From an uncultured Chloroflexota bacterium (GTDB lineage Bacteria; Chloroflexota; Limnocylindria; Limnocylindrales; CSP1-4): a DNA stretch of 11,229 nucleotides. The notes beneath the pieces are model-generated. The model had not been told where the DNA came from. It ran no database searches and worked only from the letters and a program-made list of their open reading frames with translations. The stretch's first letter is position 1; every line of letters begins with the position of its first letter. Positions 1 through 6,804 of this stretch are shown piece after piece. The DNA lies in assembly GCA_903930745.1 (NCBI GenBank), contig CAIYZX010000364.1:1-11229 (forward strand), read 5' to 3'. Made by a program: the position numbers and the translations under genes.

Positions 1-727
1 CGAGGATGAACGAGAAGCCGATCAGCGCGATCGTCTGGCTCCGGCGCTCGCGCCAGACCGCCAGGTTCGCCCGGCGCTGGCCGGCGCGCTGCTCGTCCGT
101 CTCCACCACCTTCGCGTGGCGGGGCAGGCTCAGGGACGCGGTGGCGGTGAGGGCGAACGTGATGACGCCGATGACGATGAACTGGGTGCCCAGGGGCACG
201 CCGGCTCCGCTGACGGCCCCGCTGATCGCGGCCCCGGCGAGCATGCCCACGCCGAACGCGCCATGGAGGGCCGAGAAGATGCTCCGCGGCGCGGCGCGGT
301 CAACGAAGGTGCCCTCGTAGTTGCCCACGAAGTCGATGATCGCCATGGCCGCACCGAAGGCGACCAGCAGGACCGCGGCCGCCACGATGCTCCCGGCGGT
401 GATCGCCGGGCCCAGCAGGGCGAGCGATGCCGCACCCGTCGTGTAGCAGGCGAAGGCCACGGTGCGGGATCCGAACCGCTGCACCAGCGGGCCGGAGAAG
501 CCCACGGCCAGGAGGCCGCCGAGGGGATAGAGCATGGTGACGAGGCCCAGCTGGAGCGTGTCGATGCCCAGCAGGCTCTTCACCTCCGGCCCGCGGCTGA
601 CCCACGTGGAGAACATGAAGGCGCGGGCGAAGAAGATCACCGCGGTCGCGAGGGCCCACACGCCAAGCGGGCGCTGGCCTGCGGCGCGCACGGTGGCGCC
701 ATCGACGGGGTTCCGGGGCTCGGTCAA
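1..727 (-). CDS. MFS transporter, N-terminal part (cut by window edge)
   Basis: Integral membrane permease of the major facilitator superfamily; its substrate cannot be told from the sequence. The 242 visible codons give a short polar N-terminus and then hydrophobic helices: VWALATAVIFFARAFMFSTW near residues 24-43, then LGLVTMLYPLGGLLAVGF. A short basic loop with VQRFGSR follows, resembling the family's loop 2-3 signature (GxLaDrxGrr). Further helices follow, then a polar central loop (PRHAKVVETDEQRAGQRRANLAVWRERR) that should separate the two six-helix halves. The rest lies off the left edge. I chose the TTG at 725-727 because an in-frame TGA lies only nine codons upstream, no ATG or GTG lies between, and GGAGA sits about 9 bases before it. 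The gene runs in the same direction as chrA but 138 bases downstream of it, so it may have its own promoter. The fold assignment is solid; the function is open. Confidence 0.85.
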   Translation of the reverse strand, partial: MTEPRNPVDGATVRAAGQRPLGVWALATAVIFFARAFMFSTWVSRGPEVKSLLGIDTLQLGLVTMLYPLGGLLAVGFSGPLVQRFGSRTVAFACYTTGAASLALLGPAITAGSIVAAAVLLVAFGAAMAIIDFVGNYEGTFVDRAAPRSIFSALHGAFGVGMLAGAAISGAVSGAGVPLGTQFIVIGVITFALTATASLSLPRHAKVVETDEQRAGQRRANLAVWRERRSQTIALIGFSFIL

Positions 728-793
728 GGCGCGCGTCTCCGATGCGACTGGTCAGGGAAGGGCCGGATGCGACACCTCGGGTGGCCGGGGCGC

Positions 794-799
794 ATTGTA
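794..799 (-). promoter_or_regulatory. possible -10 box of the MFS gene
   Basis: On the minus strand the sequence reads TACAAT in a locally AT-richer patch (CAATCGTTTACAATG), about 67 bases before the TTG start of the MFS gene. No convincing -35 hexamer stands 16-18 bases upstream. Inferred from one hexamer only. Confidence 0.3.
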
Positions 800-821
800 A
801 ACGATTGCGCGATCGACCTTC

Positions 822-853
822 GGCGACATCGACGTCGCCGGCGCACCCGCCGG
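822..853 (-). terminator. two GC-rich hairpins just after chrA, possible terminator
   Basis: Two short inverted repeats lie directly downstream of the chrA stop: CCGGCG-CACC-CGCCGG (838-853) and GGCGAC-N6-GTCGCC (822-839). They share two bases, so only one can form fully at a time. No T-run follows on the minus strand, so an intrinsic terminator is plausible but not shown. Confidence 0.3.
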
Positions 854-865
854 TGTGGCCAATCG

Positions 866-2092
866 CTACCCGCCGATCGCCCCCAGCACGGCGCACAGGG
901 CGACCACGGCGATCGACGGGACGCGGGCCGACAGCAGCAGCGCCAGGCCGAGGACCACCACGCCAACGTCCACCGGTGCCACGACGGCGCTCGTCCAGAT
1001 CGGCGTGTAGAGCGCGGCGAGCAGGATCCCCACCACCGCGGCGTTGGTGCCCGCCAGCGCTCGCCGGAACGGGACCCACGCGCGGAGCCGGCTCCAGAAC
1101 GGCAGGGCTCCGAAGATCAGCAGGACGCCCGGCAGGAAGATCCCGAAGAGTGCGATGACCGCGCCGGCCACCCCGTTCGGCGCGGGCCCGGCCACCGTGC
1201 CGAGGTAGCCCGCGAAGGCGAACAACGGCCCCGGCACCATCTGGGCGGCCCCGTATCCCGCCAGGAACTGGTCGTTGGTGACCCAGCCCGGCTCCACCAC
1301 GCTCGTGTGGAGGAGCGGGAGCACGAGGTGGCCGCCACCGAACACCAGCGCGCCGGCTCGATAGAAGGCGTCCAGGAGCGCCAGCGGTTGCCCGCCCACG
1401 CCACGCAGCAGCGGTAGCGCGGCGAGCAGGACGGCGAACAGCCCGAGAGCCGCGATGCCAACCCGGCGGGGCACATGCCGCTCTGCTGGTCCCGAGGGTG
1501 CCGCGGCCGGCGGACGCAGCGCCAGCCAGCCCACGACGGCGCCGCCGGCGATGATCGCCACCTGGGAGAACGCGCTCGTCCACAGGAGCGCCACGGCGGC
1601 GGCCACGAGCGCCACCGCGCGGCGCGGCATGTCCGGCGCCAGGCTCCGGGCCATCATCCACACGGCCTGCGCAACCACGGCGACGGCCGCGAGCTTGAGG
1701 CCGTGGACCCAGCCGGCCTGCGCGAGGTTGACGTTGCCCGCCTGGAGGCCGAAGGCGACGAGCGCGATGGCGGAGGGGATCGTGAACCCGAGCCACGCGG
1801 CCAGCCCGCCGCGGATCCCGGCACGGTGCGTGCCGATCGCGATCATGAGCTGCGTGCTCGCGGGCCCCGGCAGCGACTGGCACAGGGCCACCAGGTCCGC
1901 GAACGTGGCCTCGTCCAGCCAGTGCCGCCGCTCCACGTAGGTCCGGCGGTAGTAGCCGAGGTGCGCGATAGGCCCGCCGAACGACGTCAGCCCAAGGCCA
2001 AGCGCCACCCGCAGCACCTCGACGACCGACCCGCGATCGTGCTCGTGCTCGGGTGCGGGGACGTCACGGGGCACCGGTGCAGATCTCGCCAT
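866..2092 (-). CDS. chrA: ChrA-type chromate transporter, two-domain form
   Basis: Inner-membrane protein of the CHR superfamily; characterised members export chromate driven by the proton motive force. The 408 residues contain two CHR domains. The N-terminal half has LGLTSFGGPIAHLGYYRR (33-50) and the QSLPGP motif (72-77). The C-terminal half repeats this pattern as FGGGH (251-255) and QMVPGP (284-289). Roughly ten to twelve hydrophobic segments fill the rest. Length and duplication match the long-chain CHR type (about 400 residues). The ATG at 2090-2092 is chosen because the open frame further upstream runs into the gntR control region and gives a non-membrane, Arg-rich sequence. No good ribosome-binding site precedes it, but TACCAT lies 9 bases before the ATG, so the mRNA may be nearly leaderless. 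The gene is divergent from gntR. Sulfate or another oxyanion is an alternative substrate; no chrB-type regulator is seen. Confidence 0.9.
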   Translation of the reverse strand: MARSAPVPRDVPAPEHEHDRGSVVEVLRVALGLGLTSFGGPIAHLGYYRRTYVERRHWLDEATFADLVALCQSLPGPASTQLMIAIGTHRAGIRGGLAAWLGFTIPSAIALVAFGLQAGNVNLAQAGWVHGLKLAAVAVVAQAVWMMARSLAPDMPRRAVALVAAAVALLWTSAFSQVAIIAGGAVVGWLALRPPAAAPSGPAERHVPRRVGIAALGLFAVLLAALPLLRGVGGQPLALLDAFYRAGALVFGGGHLVLPLLHTSVVEPGWVTNDQFLAGYGAAQMVPGPLFAFAGYLGTVAGPAPNGVAGAVIALFGIFLPGVLLIFGALPFWSRLRAWVPFRRALAGTNAAVVGILLAALYTPIWTSAVVAPVDVGVVVLGLALLLSARVPSIAVVALCAVLGAIGG

Positions 2093-2219
2093 CGAGATCG
2101 GATGGTACCCGCGAGCAGATCGGCGTCGTGCCGGTGGCCCGCGCCCCACCGGGCGTGGCCCCCCGAGCCACGAAGGCGCCCTCGCATGGCGCGCAAGGTA
2201 TGCCCTCGCCCCGGTAGAT
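2093..2219. promoter_or_regulatory. divergent chrA/gntR promoter region
   Basis: Non-coding stretch between the divergent chrA and gntR genes. On the minus strand TACCAT (2107-2102) could be a -10 box for chrA, 9 bases before its ATG. On the plus strand TAGATT (2214-2219) could be a -10 box for gntR and would place the transcript start inside the operator at 2220-2238. No clear -35 boxes were found. Positions rest on hexamer resemblance only. Confidence 0.3.
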
Positions 2220-2238
2220 TGGTATTGTGACCATGCCA
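2220..2238. promoter_or_regulatory. GntR-family operator in front of gntR
   Basis: Imperfect palindrome TGGTAT-N7-ATGCCA followed by CT. The same layout, TGGTAT-N7-ATACCA followed by CT, recurs at 2974-2994 before the aldehyde dehydrogenase, where only one base of the arms differs. TGGT...ACCA symmetry is typical of FadR-subfamily GntR regulators. It lies just upstream of the GGGAGGA ribosome-binding site, at the probable transcript start, so a bound repressor would block its own gene. It may also affect divergent chrA, though that gene starts about 130 bases away. Confidence 0.65.
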
Positions 2239-2243
2239 CTGTA

Positions 2244-2250
2244 GGGAGGA
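2244..2250 (+). promoter_or_regulatory. strong ribosome-binding site of gntR with no standard start codon behind it
   Basis: GGGAGGA is a near-perfect Shine-Dalgarno. In the gntR frame the next codons are CTG, GCG, ATA, GCA; at the best spacing (6 bases) stands ATA (2257). No ATG, GTG or TTG occurs in this frame before the GTG at 2302. The site overlaps a TAG (2242-2244) that closes a tiny in-frame reading frame, GTG ACC ATG CCA CTG TAG (2227-2244). Confidence 0.55.
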
Positions 2251-2301
2251 CTGGCGATAGCAGGCGAGTCAGGTGTCTTCGAGCCGCTGCGACAGAAGCG
2301 C

Positions 2302-2970
2302 GTGCCCGCACAGATCGCAGAGTCAATCGTCGGGGCGATCAGCCGAGGCGAGTACCCGTCAGGCTCCCGTCTGCCGGCCGAGCGCGAGCTGGCAGTGACC
2401 CTCGGCGTGAGCCGGTCGAGTCTGCGCCAGGCGCTGGCCACGCTCGAGCTGGCCGGCATCGTGAGCTCGCAGCACGGCAGCGGCACCACGGTCGTGGCGG
2501 ATGCCGACCAGCTGGTCTCGTGGGGGCAGCAGATCCTGCCTCCGCAGATCCTCGAAGTGCGGATGCTGATCGAGCCCGAGCTCGCCGCGCTCGCGGCGGC
2601 GAAGCGGACCCCTGCGTCGATCGCCGCGCTCGAAGCGGCCCTCGCACGCCTCGAGCGTCAGCACGATCACGCTGGACTCGACTACAACGACCACTTCTTC
2701 CACCTCGCTGTCGCGGAGGCGGCCCAGAACCCGATCCTGCTCAACACCCTCCGGGAGACGCTCAGCCACACGGGCGGTCCGATGTGGCGAGAGCTCAAGC
2801 GCCTCGCGTTGGCCTCGCACGAGACGGTTCGCGGGCACCTGGACGAGGCCCGCGCCCTTGTTGCCGCGATCCGCGAGGGTCGAGCTCGGGATGCAGCGGA
2901 GATCTGGCGGGACCACCTGGTGGTCTACCGCCGAGAGATGCTCGCCAGCCACCAGGCGAGAAAGCCGTAA
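2302..2970 (+). CDS. GntR-family transcriptional regulator, FadR subfamily (FCD domain)
   Basis: Cytoplasmic DNA-binding regulator, probably a repressor released by a pathway metabolite. Counting from the GTG at 2302 (222 residues), the winged helix-turn-helix spans about 1-65, with LPAERELAVTLGVSRSSLRQ (24-43) as the recognition part and the wing HGSGTTV (58-64). The all-helical FCD effector domain follows. D130, H134, H179 and H205 fit the usual Asp/His metal-binding set of that domain. The start is uncertain: codons just upstream of 2302 read VFEPLRQKR, which matches the normal beginning of this family, and GGGAGGA lies at 2244-2250. Translation therefore probably begins near 2251-2257 at a non-standard codon, giving about 239 residues. 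The GTG at 2302 is the first conventional start. TGGTAT operators flank the gene on both sides, and the four enzyme genes follow on the same strand. Effector unknown. Confidence 0.88.
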   Translation: MPAQIAESIVGAISRGEYPSGSRLPAERELAVTLGVSRSSLRQALATLELAGIVSSQHGSGTTVVADADQLVSWGQQILPPQILEVRMLIEPELAALAAAKRTPASIAALEAALARLERQHDHAGLDYNDHFFHLAVAEAAQNPILLNTLRETLSHTGGPMWRELKRLALASHETVRGHLDEARALVAAIREGRARDAAEIWRDHLVVYRREMLASHQARKP

Positions 2971-2973
2971 GAA

Positions 2974-3003
2974 TGGTATTCGCGGCATACCACTAAGTGG
3001 TAT
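2974..3003. promoter_or_regulatory. composite GntR operator at the enzyme operon promoter
   Basis: Three half-sites overlap here: TGGTAT (2974-2979), ATACCACT (2987-2994) and AGTGGTAT (2996-3003). The last two form a perfect 17-base palindrome, ATACCACT-A-AGTGGTAT, centred on 2995. The first two repeat the TGGTAT-N7-ATRCCACT arrangement seen in front of gntR. The element begins 3 bases after the gntR stop and ends 17 bases before the ribosome-binding site of the next gene, so it must overlap or adjoin the promoter of the enzyme genes. TATGTT (3001-3006) could be the -10 box. Binding by the adjacent GntR protein is inferred from the shared motif and its position. Confidence 0.75.
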
Positions 3004-3020
3004 GTTCTCCAAGCCACTCA

Positions 3021-3028
3021 AGGAGGAG
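3021..3028 (+). promoter_or_regulatory. ribosome-binding site deciding the aldehyde dehydrogenase start
   Basis: AGGAGGAG stands 6 bases before the GTG at 3035 and so favours it over the in-frame ATG at 3002, which lies inside the operator palindrome and has no ribosome-binding site. Confidence 0.8.
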
Positions 3029-3034
3029 AACGAC

Positions 3035-4519
3035 GTGCCGCTCACCCGCTATCCACTCTTCATCAACGGCGCATGGGTGGAGCCTGTGGAGGGCTCCTAC
3101 TTCTCCAGCGAGAACCCCGCGACCGGGGAGGCGTGGTACGAGGCCGCCCGGGCAACCGGCCCGGACGTCAGCGCTGCCATCAGCGCGGCCCACGCCGCCT
3201 TCACGACCGGCCCGTGGTCGACAACCCTGCCCACGGAGCGCGGGCGCCTGCTGTACCGGGTGGCGGACGTGCTTGCCGCCCATGCGGAAGAGCTCGCCGA
3301 GATCGAGGCACGTGACAACGGCAAGCTCCTGCGCGAGATGAGGGCGCAGATGCGGTCGCTGCCGGACTACTTCCGGTTCTATGCGGGCCTTGCCGACAAG
3401 GTGCGGGGCGACCACATCCAGGGTGTCGCACAGAACGCCCTCAACTACACCATTCGCGAACCGCTGGGCGTCGTCGTCGCGATCACGGCCTGGAACTCGC
3501 CTCTCTACCTCGCGGCCATGAAGCTCGCTCCGGCGCTGGCGATGGGCAACACCGTGGTGGTCAAGCCCAGTGAGTTCACCAGCGCCGCCACCCTCAAGGT
3601 TGCCTCCTACTTCACGGAGGCCGGCTTCCCGCCCGGCGTCGTGAACGCGATCAGCGGCCGCGGGCGTGAGATTGGCGACCAGCTCGTCGACGATCCCCGC
3701 GTCGCGAAGATCGCCTTCACGGGCAGCACCCCAGTTGGCCGCCGGATCGCAGCCCGCGCCGGCGAGCGCCTGGCGAAGGTGAGCCTCGAGCTGGGCGGCA
3801 AGTCGCCCAGCATCGTGTTCCCGGACGCGGACCTCGACAACGTGGCGACCGGCGTCGTCGCCGGCGTCTTCGCGGCGGCCGGGCAGATGTGCACCTCGGG
3901 GTCTCGCCTGTTCGTGCACGCCTCGGTTCATGACGAGGTTGTCGCGCGCGTTGTCAGGCGAGCCTCCGCCATCAGGATCGGCAATCCCCTCGAGTCCGCA
4001 ACCGAGCTTGGGCCGCTGGTCAACGGAGGCCAGCATGCGCACGTCACGGCGTGCATCGCCCAGGGCGTCGCCGAGGGCGCGAAGGTGGCATTTGGCGGCG
4101 CTCGTCCCAGCGGGTTCGACCGGGGCTGGTACCTCCAGCCCACCGTGCTGACCGGCGTGCACAACGACATGTCCGTCGCCCGCACCGAGATCTTCGGCCC
4201 CGTCCTCAGCGTGATCCCGTTCGAGACCGAGGAGGAGGTCGTCAGGCTCGCCAACGACACCGAGTTTGGCCTCGCGGCCGGGATCTGGACGTCAAACCTC
4301 GCCCGGGCCCACCGGGTCGCCGCTGCGCTCGACGCGGGCATCGTCTGGGTGAACACCTACCGCAACGAGTCGGCACAGTCGCCGTTCGGTGGCTTCAAGC
4401 AGAGCGGCCTTGGCAAGGAGAACGGCACCGAGGCGGTGCTCGAGTACAGCCGCCTGAAGAGCGTCTGGATCAACTACGACGAGGGCGGCCTCGCCGACCC
4501 CTTCACCTATCCCGGCTGA
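3035..4519 (+). CDS. NAD(P)-dependent aldehyde dehydrogenase
   Basis: Soluble enzyme oxidising an aldehyde to the carboxylic acid with NAD or NADP. At 494 residues it has the normal ALDH-superfamily length. Catalytic residues are in place: Asn154 in AWNSP, Lys177 in VVKPSE (cofactor), Glu252 in LELGG (general base) and the nucleophile Cys286 in GQMCTSGSR. FTGSTPVGRR follows the Rossmann pattern, and EIFGPV and the PFGGFKQSGLGKE motif near the C-terminus match classical hydrolytic ALDHs such as betaine- or gamma-aminobutyraldehyde-type enzymes. The CoA-acylating methylmalonate-semialdehyde type is less likely. It is the first enzyme gene behind the composite operator and is followed after 35 bases by the reductase gene. 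Within the operon it probably oxidises the semialdehyde made by the neighbouring beta-hydroxyacid-type dehydrogenase or released from the lyase product. The exact aldehyde cannot be named from sequence. Confidence 0.93.
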   Translation: MPLTRYPLFINGAWVEPVEGSYFSSENPATGEAWYEAARATGPDVSAAISAAHAAFTTGPWSTTLPTERGRLLYRVADVLAAHAEELAEIEARDNGKLLREMRAQMRSLPDYFRFYAGLADKVRGDHIQGVAQNALNYTIREPLGVVVAITAWNSPLYLAAMKLAPALAMGNTVVVKPSEFTSAATLKVASYFTEAGFPPGVVNAISGRGREIGDQLVDDPRVAKIAFTGSTPVGRRIAARAGERLAKVSLELGGKSPSIVFPDADLDNVATGVVAGVFAAAGQMCTSGSRLFVHASVHDEVVARVVRRASAIRIGNPLESATELGPLVNGGQHAHVTACIAQGVAEGAKVAFGGARPSGFDRGWYLQPTVLTGVHNDMSVARTEIFGPVLSVIPFETEEEVVRLANDTEFGLAAGIWTSNLARAHRVAAALDAGIVWVNTYRNESAQSPFGGFKQSGLGKENGTEAVLEYSRLKSVWINYDEGGLADPFTYPG

Positions 4520-4554
4520 CCAGCCGCCAATCCCTGCACTACGGAGCCTCCCAG

Positions 4555-5463
4555 ATGGCCTCAGACCGTATTGGCTTCATCGGCCTCGGCAACATGGGCT
4601 CCCCCATGGCGCTGAACCTGCTGCGGGCCGGGCGAGATGTCGTTGTGTTCGACATCTCCAGGGGTGCGGCGGACCCGCACCTGGCGGCCGGAGCGACGTG
4701 GGGGGAGTCGGCCTCGGGCGTCGCCTCCCAGGTTGACGTCCTGATCACGATGCTGCCCGGGCCGCGCCAGGTGGAGGACGTCATGCTGCGCCAGGGGGCG
4801 GCCGCCGCGCTGCGTCCCGGCTCCGTCTGGGTGGACATGTCCACCTCGTCCCCCGAGATCGCGCACCTGGTCGCCGGGGCATCGCTGGACGACCGGGGCA
4901 TCCACCGCCTTGATGCTCCGGTCAGTGGCATGGTTCGTGGTGCCACCGCCGGCACGCTGCAGGTCTTCGTCGGCGGCGACGCCGACGTCCTGGAGCGGGT
5001 CCGGCCGGTGTTCGACATCCTCGCGCGACCCGAGACGGTGTTCCACATGGGCCGCCATGGCGCCGGGTACGTCACCAAGATCGTGGGGAACCAGCTCTGG
5101 TTCTCCCACCTCGTGGCCACCGCCGAGGTGCTCACCCTCGGTGCGAAGGCCGGCATTGACGTGGAGCTGCTGCGCAGGACCATTGCCGCATCCCCGTCAA
5201 GCAGCACCCTGATCGAGCGGGACATCATGTGCGTCTACGAGGGCGACTACGACGAGGGCTTCGCTGTCTCGCTCGCCGCGAAGGACTCCGGGCTGGCCGT
5301 CAGCCTCGGGCGCGAGCTCGGCGTGTCCGTGGAGCTCTCGGCGCTGGTGGAGCAGATCTACCGTCGCGCCGCGCTCACCTTTGGGCCGCTCGCGGGCGAG
5401 ATGAGCCCCGTCAAGCTGTACGAGGACGTCGCAGGCATCAAGCTCCAACCGGGTCTCCGATGA
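4555..5463 (+). CDS. NAD(P)-dependent beta-hydroxyacid dehydrogenase (3-hydroxyisobutyrate dehydrogenase family)
   Basis: Cytoplasmic oxidoreductase interconverting a beta-hydroxy acid and the semialdehyde or keto acid. The 302 residues match the family's usual 290-300. An N-terminal Rossmann fold carries GLGNMG (10-15, the GxGxxG nucleotide site). Substrate-binding DAPVSGMVRGA begins at D120; most members have a second Gly where Met126 stands. The catalytic Lys175 and Asn179 occur in VTKIVGNQL, in the conserved K-x3-N spacing. The all-helical C-terminal domain has the YDEGFAVSLAAKDSGLAV segment, comparable to FxxxLxxKDLxLA of HIBADH and tartronate-semialdehyde reductase. ATG at 4555 is preceded by GGAG with 8 bases between. 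Its stop overlaps the lyase start (ATGA), so the two are translationally coupled. Paired with an aldehyde dehydrogenase it suggests stepwise oxidation of an alcohol to a semialdehyde and then an acid, or clearance of a semialdehyde in both directions. Confidence 0.9.
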   Translation: MASDRIGFIGLGNMGSPMALNLLRAGRDVVVFDISRGAADPHLAAGATWGESASGVASQVDVLITMLPGPRQVEDVMLRQGAAAALRPGSVWVDMSTSSPEIAHLVAGASLDDRGIHRLDAPVSGMVRGATAGTLQVFVGGDADVLERVRPVFDILARPETVFHMGRHGAGYVTKIVGNQLWFSHLVATAEVLTLGAKAGIDVELLRRTIAASPSSSTLIERDIMCVYEGDYDEGFAVSLAAKDSGLAVSLGRELGVSVELSALVEQIYRRAALTFGPLAGEMSPVKLYEDVAGIKLQPGLR

Positions 5464-6791
5464 CCGACGCCGTCCCGCCCGACGCCGCCCCTGCACCACA
5501 CACGAGGACCGAGAAGGACACGCTCGGCGCGGTGGAGATCCCGGCCGACGCGCTGTACGGCGTGCACACGGTACGGGCGCTCCGGGCGTATCCGCTCACC
5601 GGCCCGGCCCTGGGCGACTTCACGGAGCTGCTGCACGCGTACGTGGCCGTGAAGATGGCCTGCGCGGATGCCAACCTGTCCTATGGGCTGCTGGCGGAGG
5701 ACGTCGCCGCTGCAATCCACCAGGCAGGTGAGGAGGTCCGCGCAGGACGATGGGCCGACCAGTTCCCATCGCCAGTGCTGCAGGGCGGCGGTGGCGTGTC
5801 CACGAACATGAACGTCAACGAGGTCCTGGCCAACCGGGCAGCGGTCCTGCTCGGCGGAAGACCGGGTGAGCACACCCTGGTGCACCCGAATGATCACGTC
5901 AACCGTTCCCAGTCCACCAACGACACCTATCCGACCGCGATCGCCGTGTCCACCATGGTCCTGTTGGATGGACTGACCGCCGCGCTCGGGCGGGTCGTGG
6001 ATGTCCTGCTGGTGAAGGCCGTGGAGTTTCGCGGTACCCCGCGGCTCGCTCGAACCTGTCTGCGCGATGCACTTCCGGTGGATGTCGCCGACACCCACCG
6101 CGGCCAGGCGTCCTCCGTCAGCCGTGCCATCGGGCGGATCCGGGCGGCCAGCGCGCAGCTGGAGAGCGTCCCGCTTGGTGCGACCGCCGTGGGCACCGGC
6201 GCCGGCGCGCCCGATGGCTTCGGACCAAGGGCGATCACCATCCTCGCGGGGCTCGTTGGCCGCAAGCTCGCGCCCTCCAACGACCGCTTCGACGCGCTCG
6301 CCAATCTTGACGTGCTTGCCGACGTTGGACACGCGGTCGCAGAGGCCGGAGCCTCGCTCGCGCGCATCGCACAGGATCTCCGGCTCCTGTCGTCCGGTCC
6401 GCTCGGCGGACTGAACGAGGTGTACCTGCCCCCCGTGTCCGCGGGGTCCTCCATCATGCCCGGCAAGATCAACCCGGGCATTCCGGAGCTGGTGATGCAG
6501 GTTGGACTGGAGATGTCCGGGGTCGCACACGTGGTCGCCGCGGCGGTCCACGCCGGCGAGCTTGAGCTCAACGTGATGGAGCCCGTGATCGTCTCGCAGC
6601 TCCATCCCGGGATCCTGCGTCTCACGGAGACCGCCAGGGTCTTCGCGGACGCCTGTCTGGCCGGGATGGCGTGGAACGCCGATGTCCTCGAGGCACACCT
6701 GGCCGGGTCGCTCCTCGAGAAGGTGCAGCGATCCGAGCGCGACGGATATGCATCGGTGGCCTCCGCTGCCGACACCGCCTCTCCGACATGA
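5460..6791 (+). CDS. aspartase/fumarase-superfamily lyase, atypical active site, short C-terminus
   Basis: Cytoplasmic lyase, probably a homotetramer, that eliminates an amine or water to leave a fumarate-like alkene. The 443 residues begin like aspartate ammonia-lyase (KDTLGAVEIPADALYGVHT) and continue with GVSTNMNVNEVLANRA, then NRSQSTNDTYPTA (Ser152-Thr153-Asn154). The signature GSSIMPGKINPG has the catalytic-base Ser331, Lys336 and Asn338. Two features are odd. First, RTCLRDALP puts Cys200 where aspartases and fumarases have Gln or His (RTQLQDA, RTHLQDA), a residue that contacts the substrate carboxylate. Second, the protein stops about 25-30 residues after ELNVMEPV and the following helices, so the FumaraseC_C-type domain (about 50 residues) is absent. 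Conserved catalytic residues argue for a working enzyme with a different substrate rather than a decayed gene. It is coupled to the reductase upstream and followed after 13 bases by the MmgE/PrpD gene. A plain aspartase remains possible. Confidence 0.88.
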   Translation: MTDAVPPDAAPAPHTRTEKDTLGAVEIPADALYGVHTVRALRAYPLTGPALGDFTELLHAYVAVKMACADANLSYGLLAEDVAAAIHQAGEEVRAGRWADQFPSPVLQGGGGVSTNMNVNEVLANRAAVLLGGRPGEHTLVHPNDHVNRSQSTNDTYPTAIAVSTMVLLDGLTAALGRVVDVLLVKAVEFRGTPRLARTCLRDALPVDVADTHRGQASSVSRAIGRIRAASAQLESVPLGATAVGTGAGAPDGFGPRAITILAGLVGRKLAPSNDRFDALANLDVLADVGHAVAEAGASLARIAQDLRLLSSGPLGGLNEVYLPPVSAGSSIMPGKINPGIPELVMQVGLEMSGVAHVVAAAVHAGELELNVMEPVIVSQLHPGILRLTETARVFADACLAGMAWNADVLEAHLAGSLLEKVQRSERDGYASVASAADTASPT

Positions 6792-6804
6792 CGGTGGACT
6801 GGTG

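Noticed and set aside
116..1417. Plus-strand open frame (433 codons) antisense to the MFS gene and chrA
   Set aside because: Composition is dominated by Arg, Gly, Asp, Glu and Gln without hydrophobic cores; it is the complement of the transporter genes.
300..1883. Minus-strand open frame spanning the chrA and MFS genes in another phase
   Set aside because: The true frames encode ordered membrane helices and CHR motifs; this one is an Arg-rich out-of-phase reading.
3002..3034. ATG at 3002 as start of the aldehyde dehydrogenase
   Set aside because: It lies within the operator palindrome and has no ribosome-binding site, whereas GTG 3035 has AGGAGGAG at ideal spacing.
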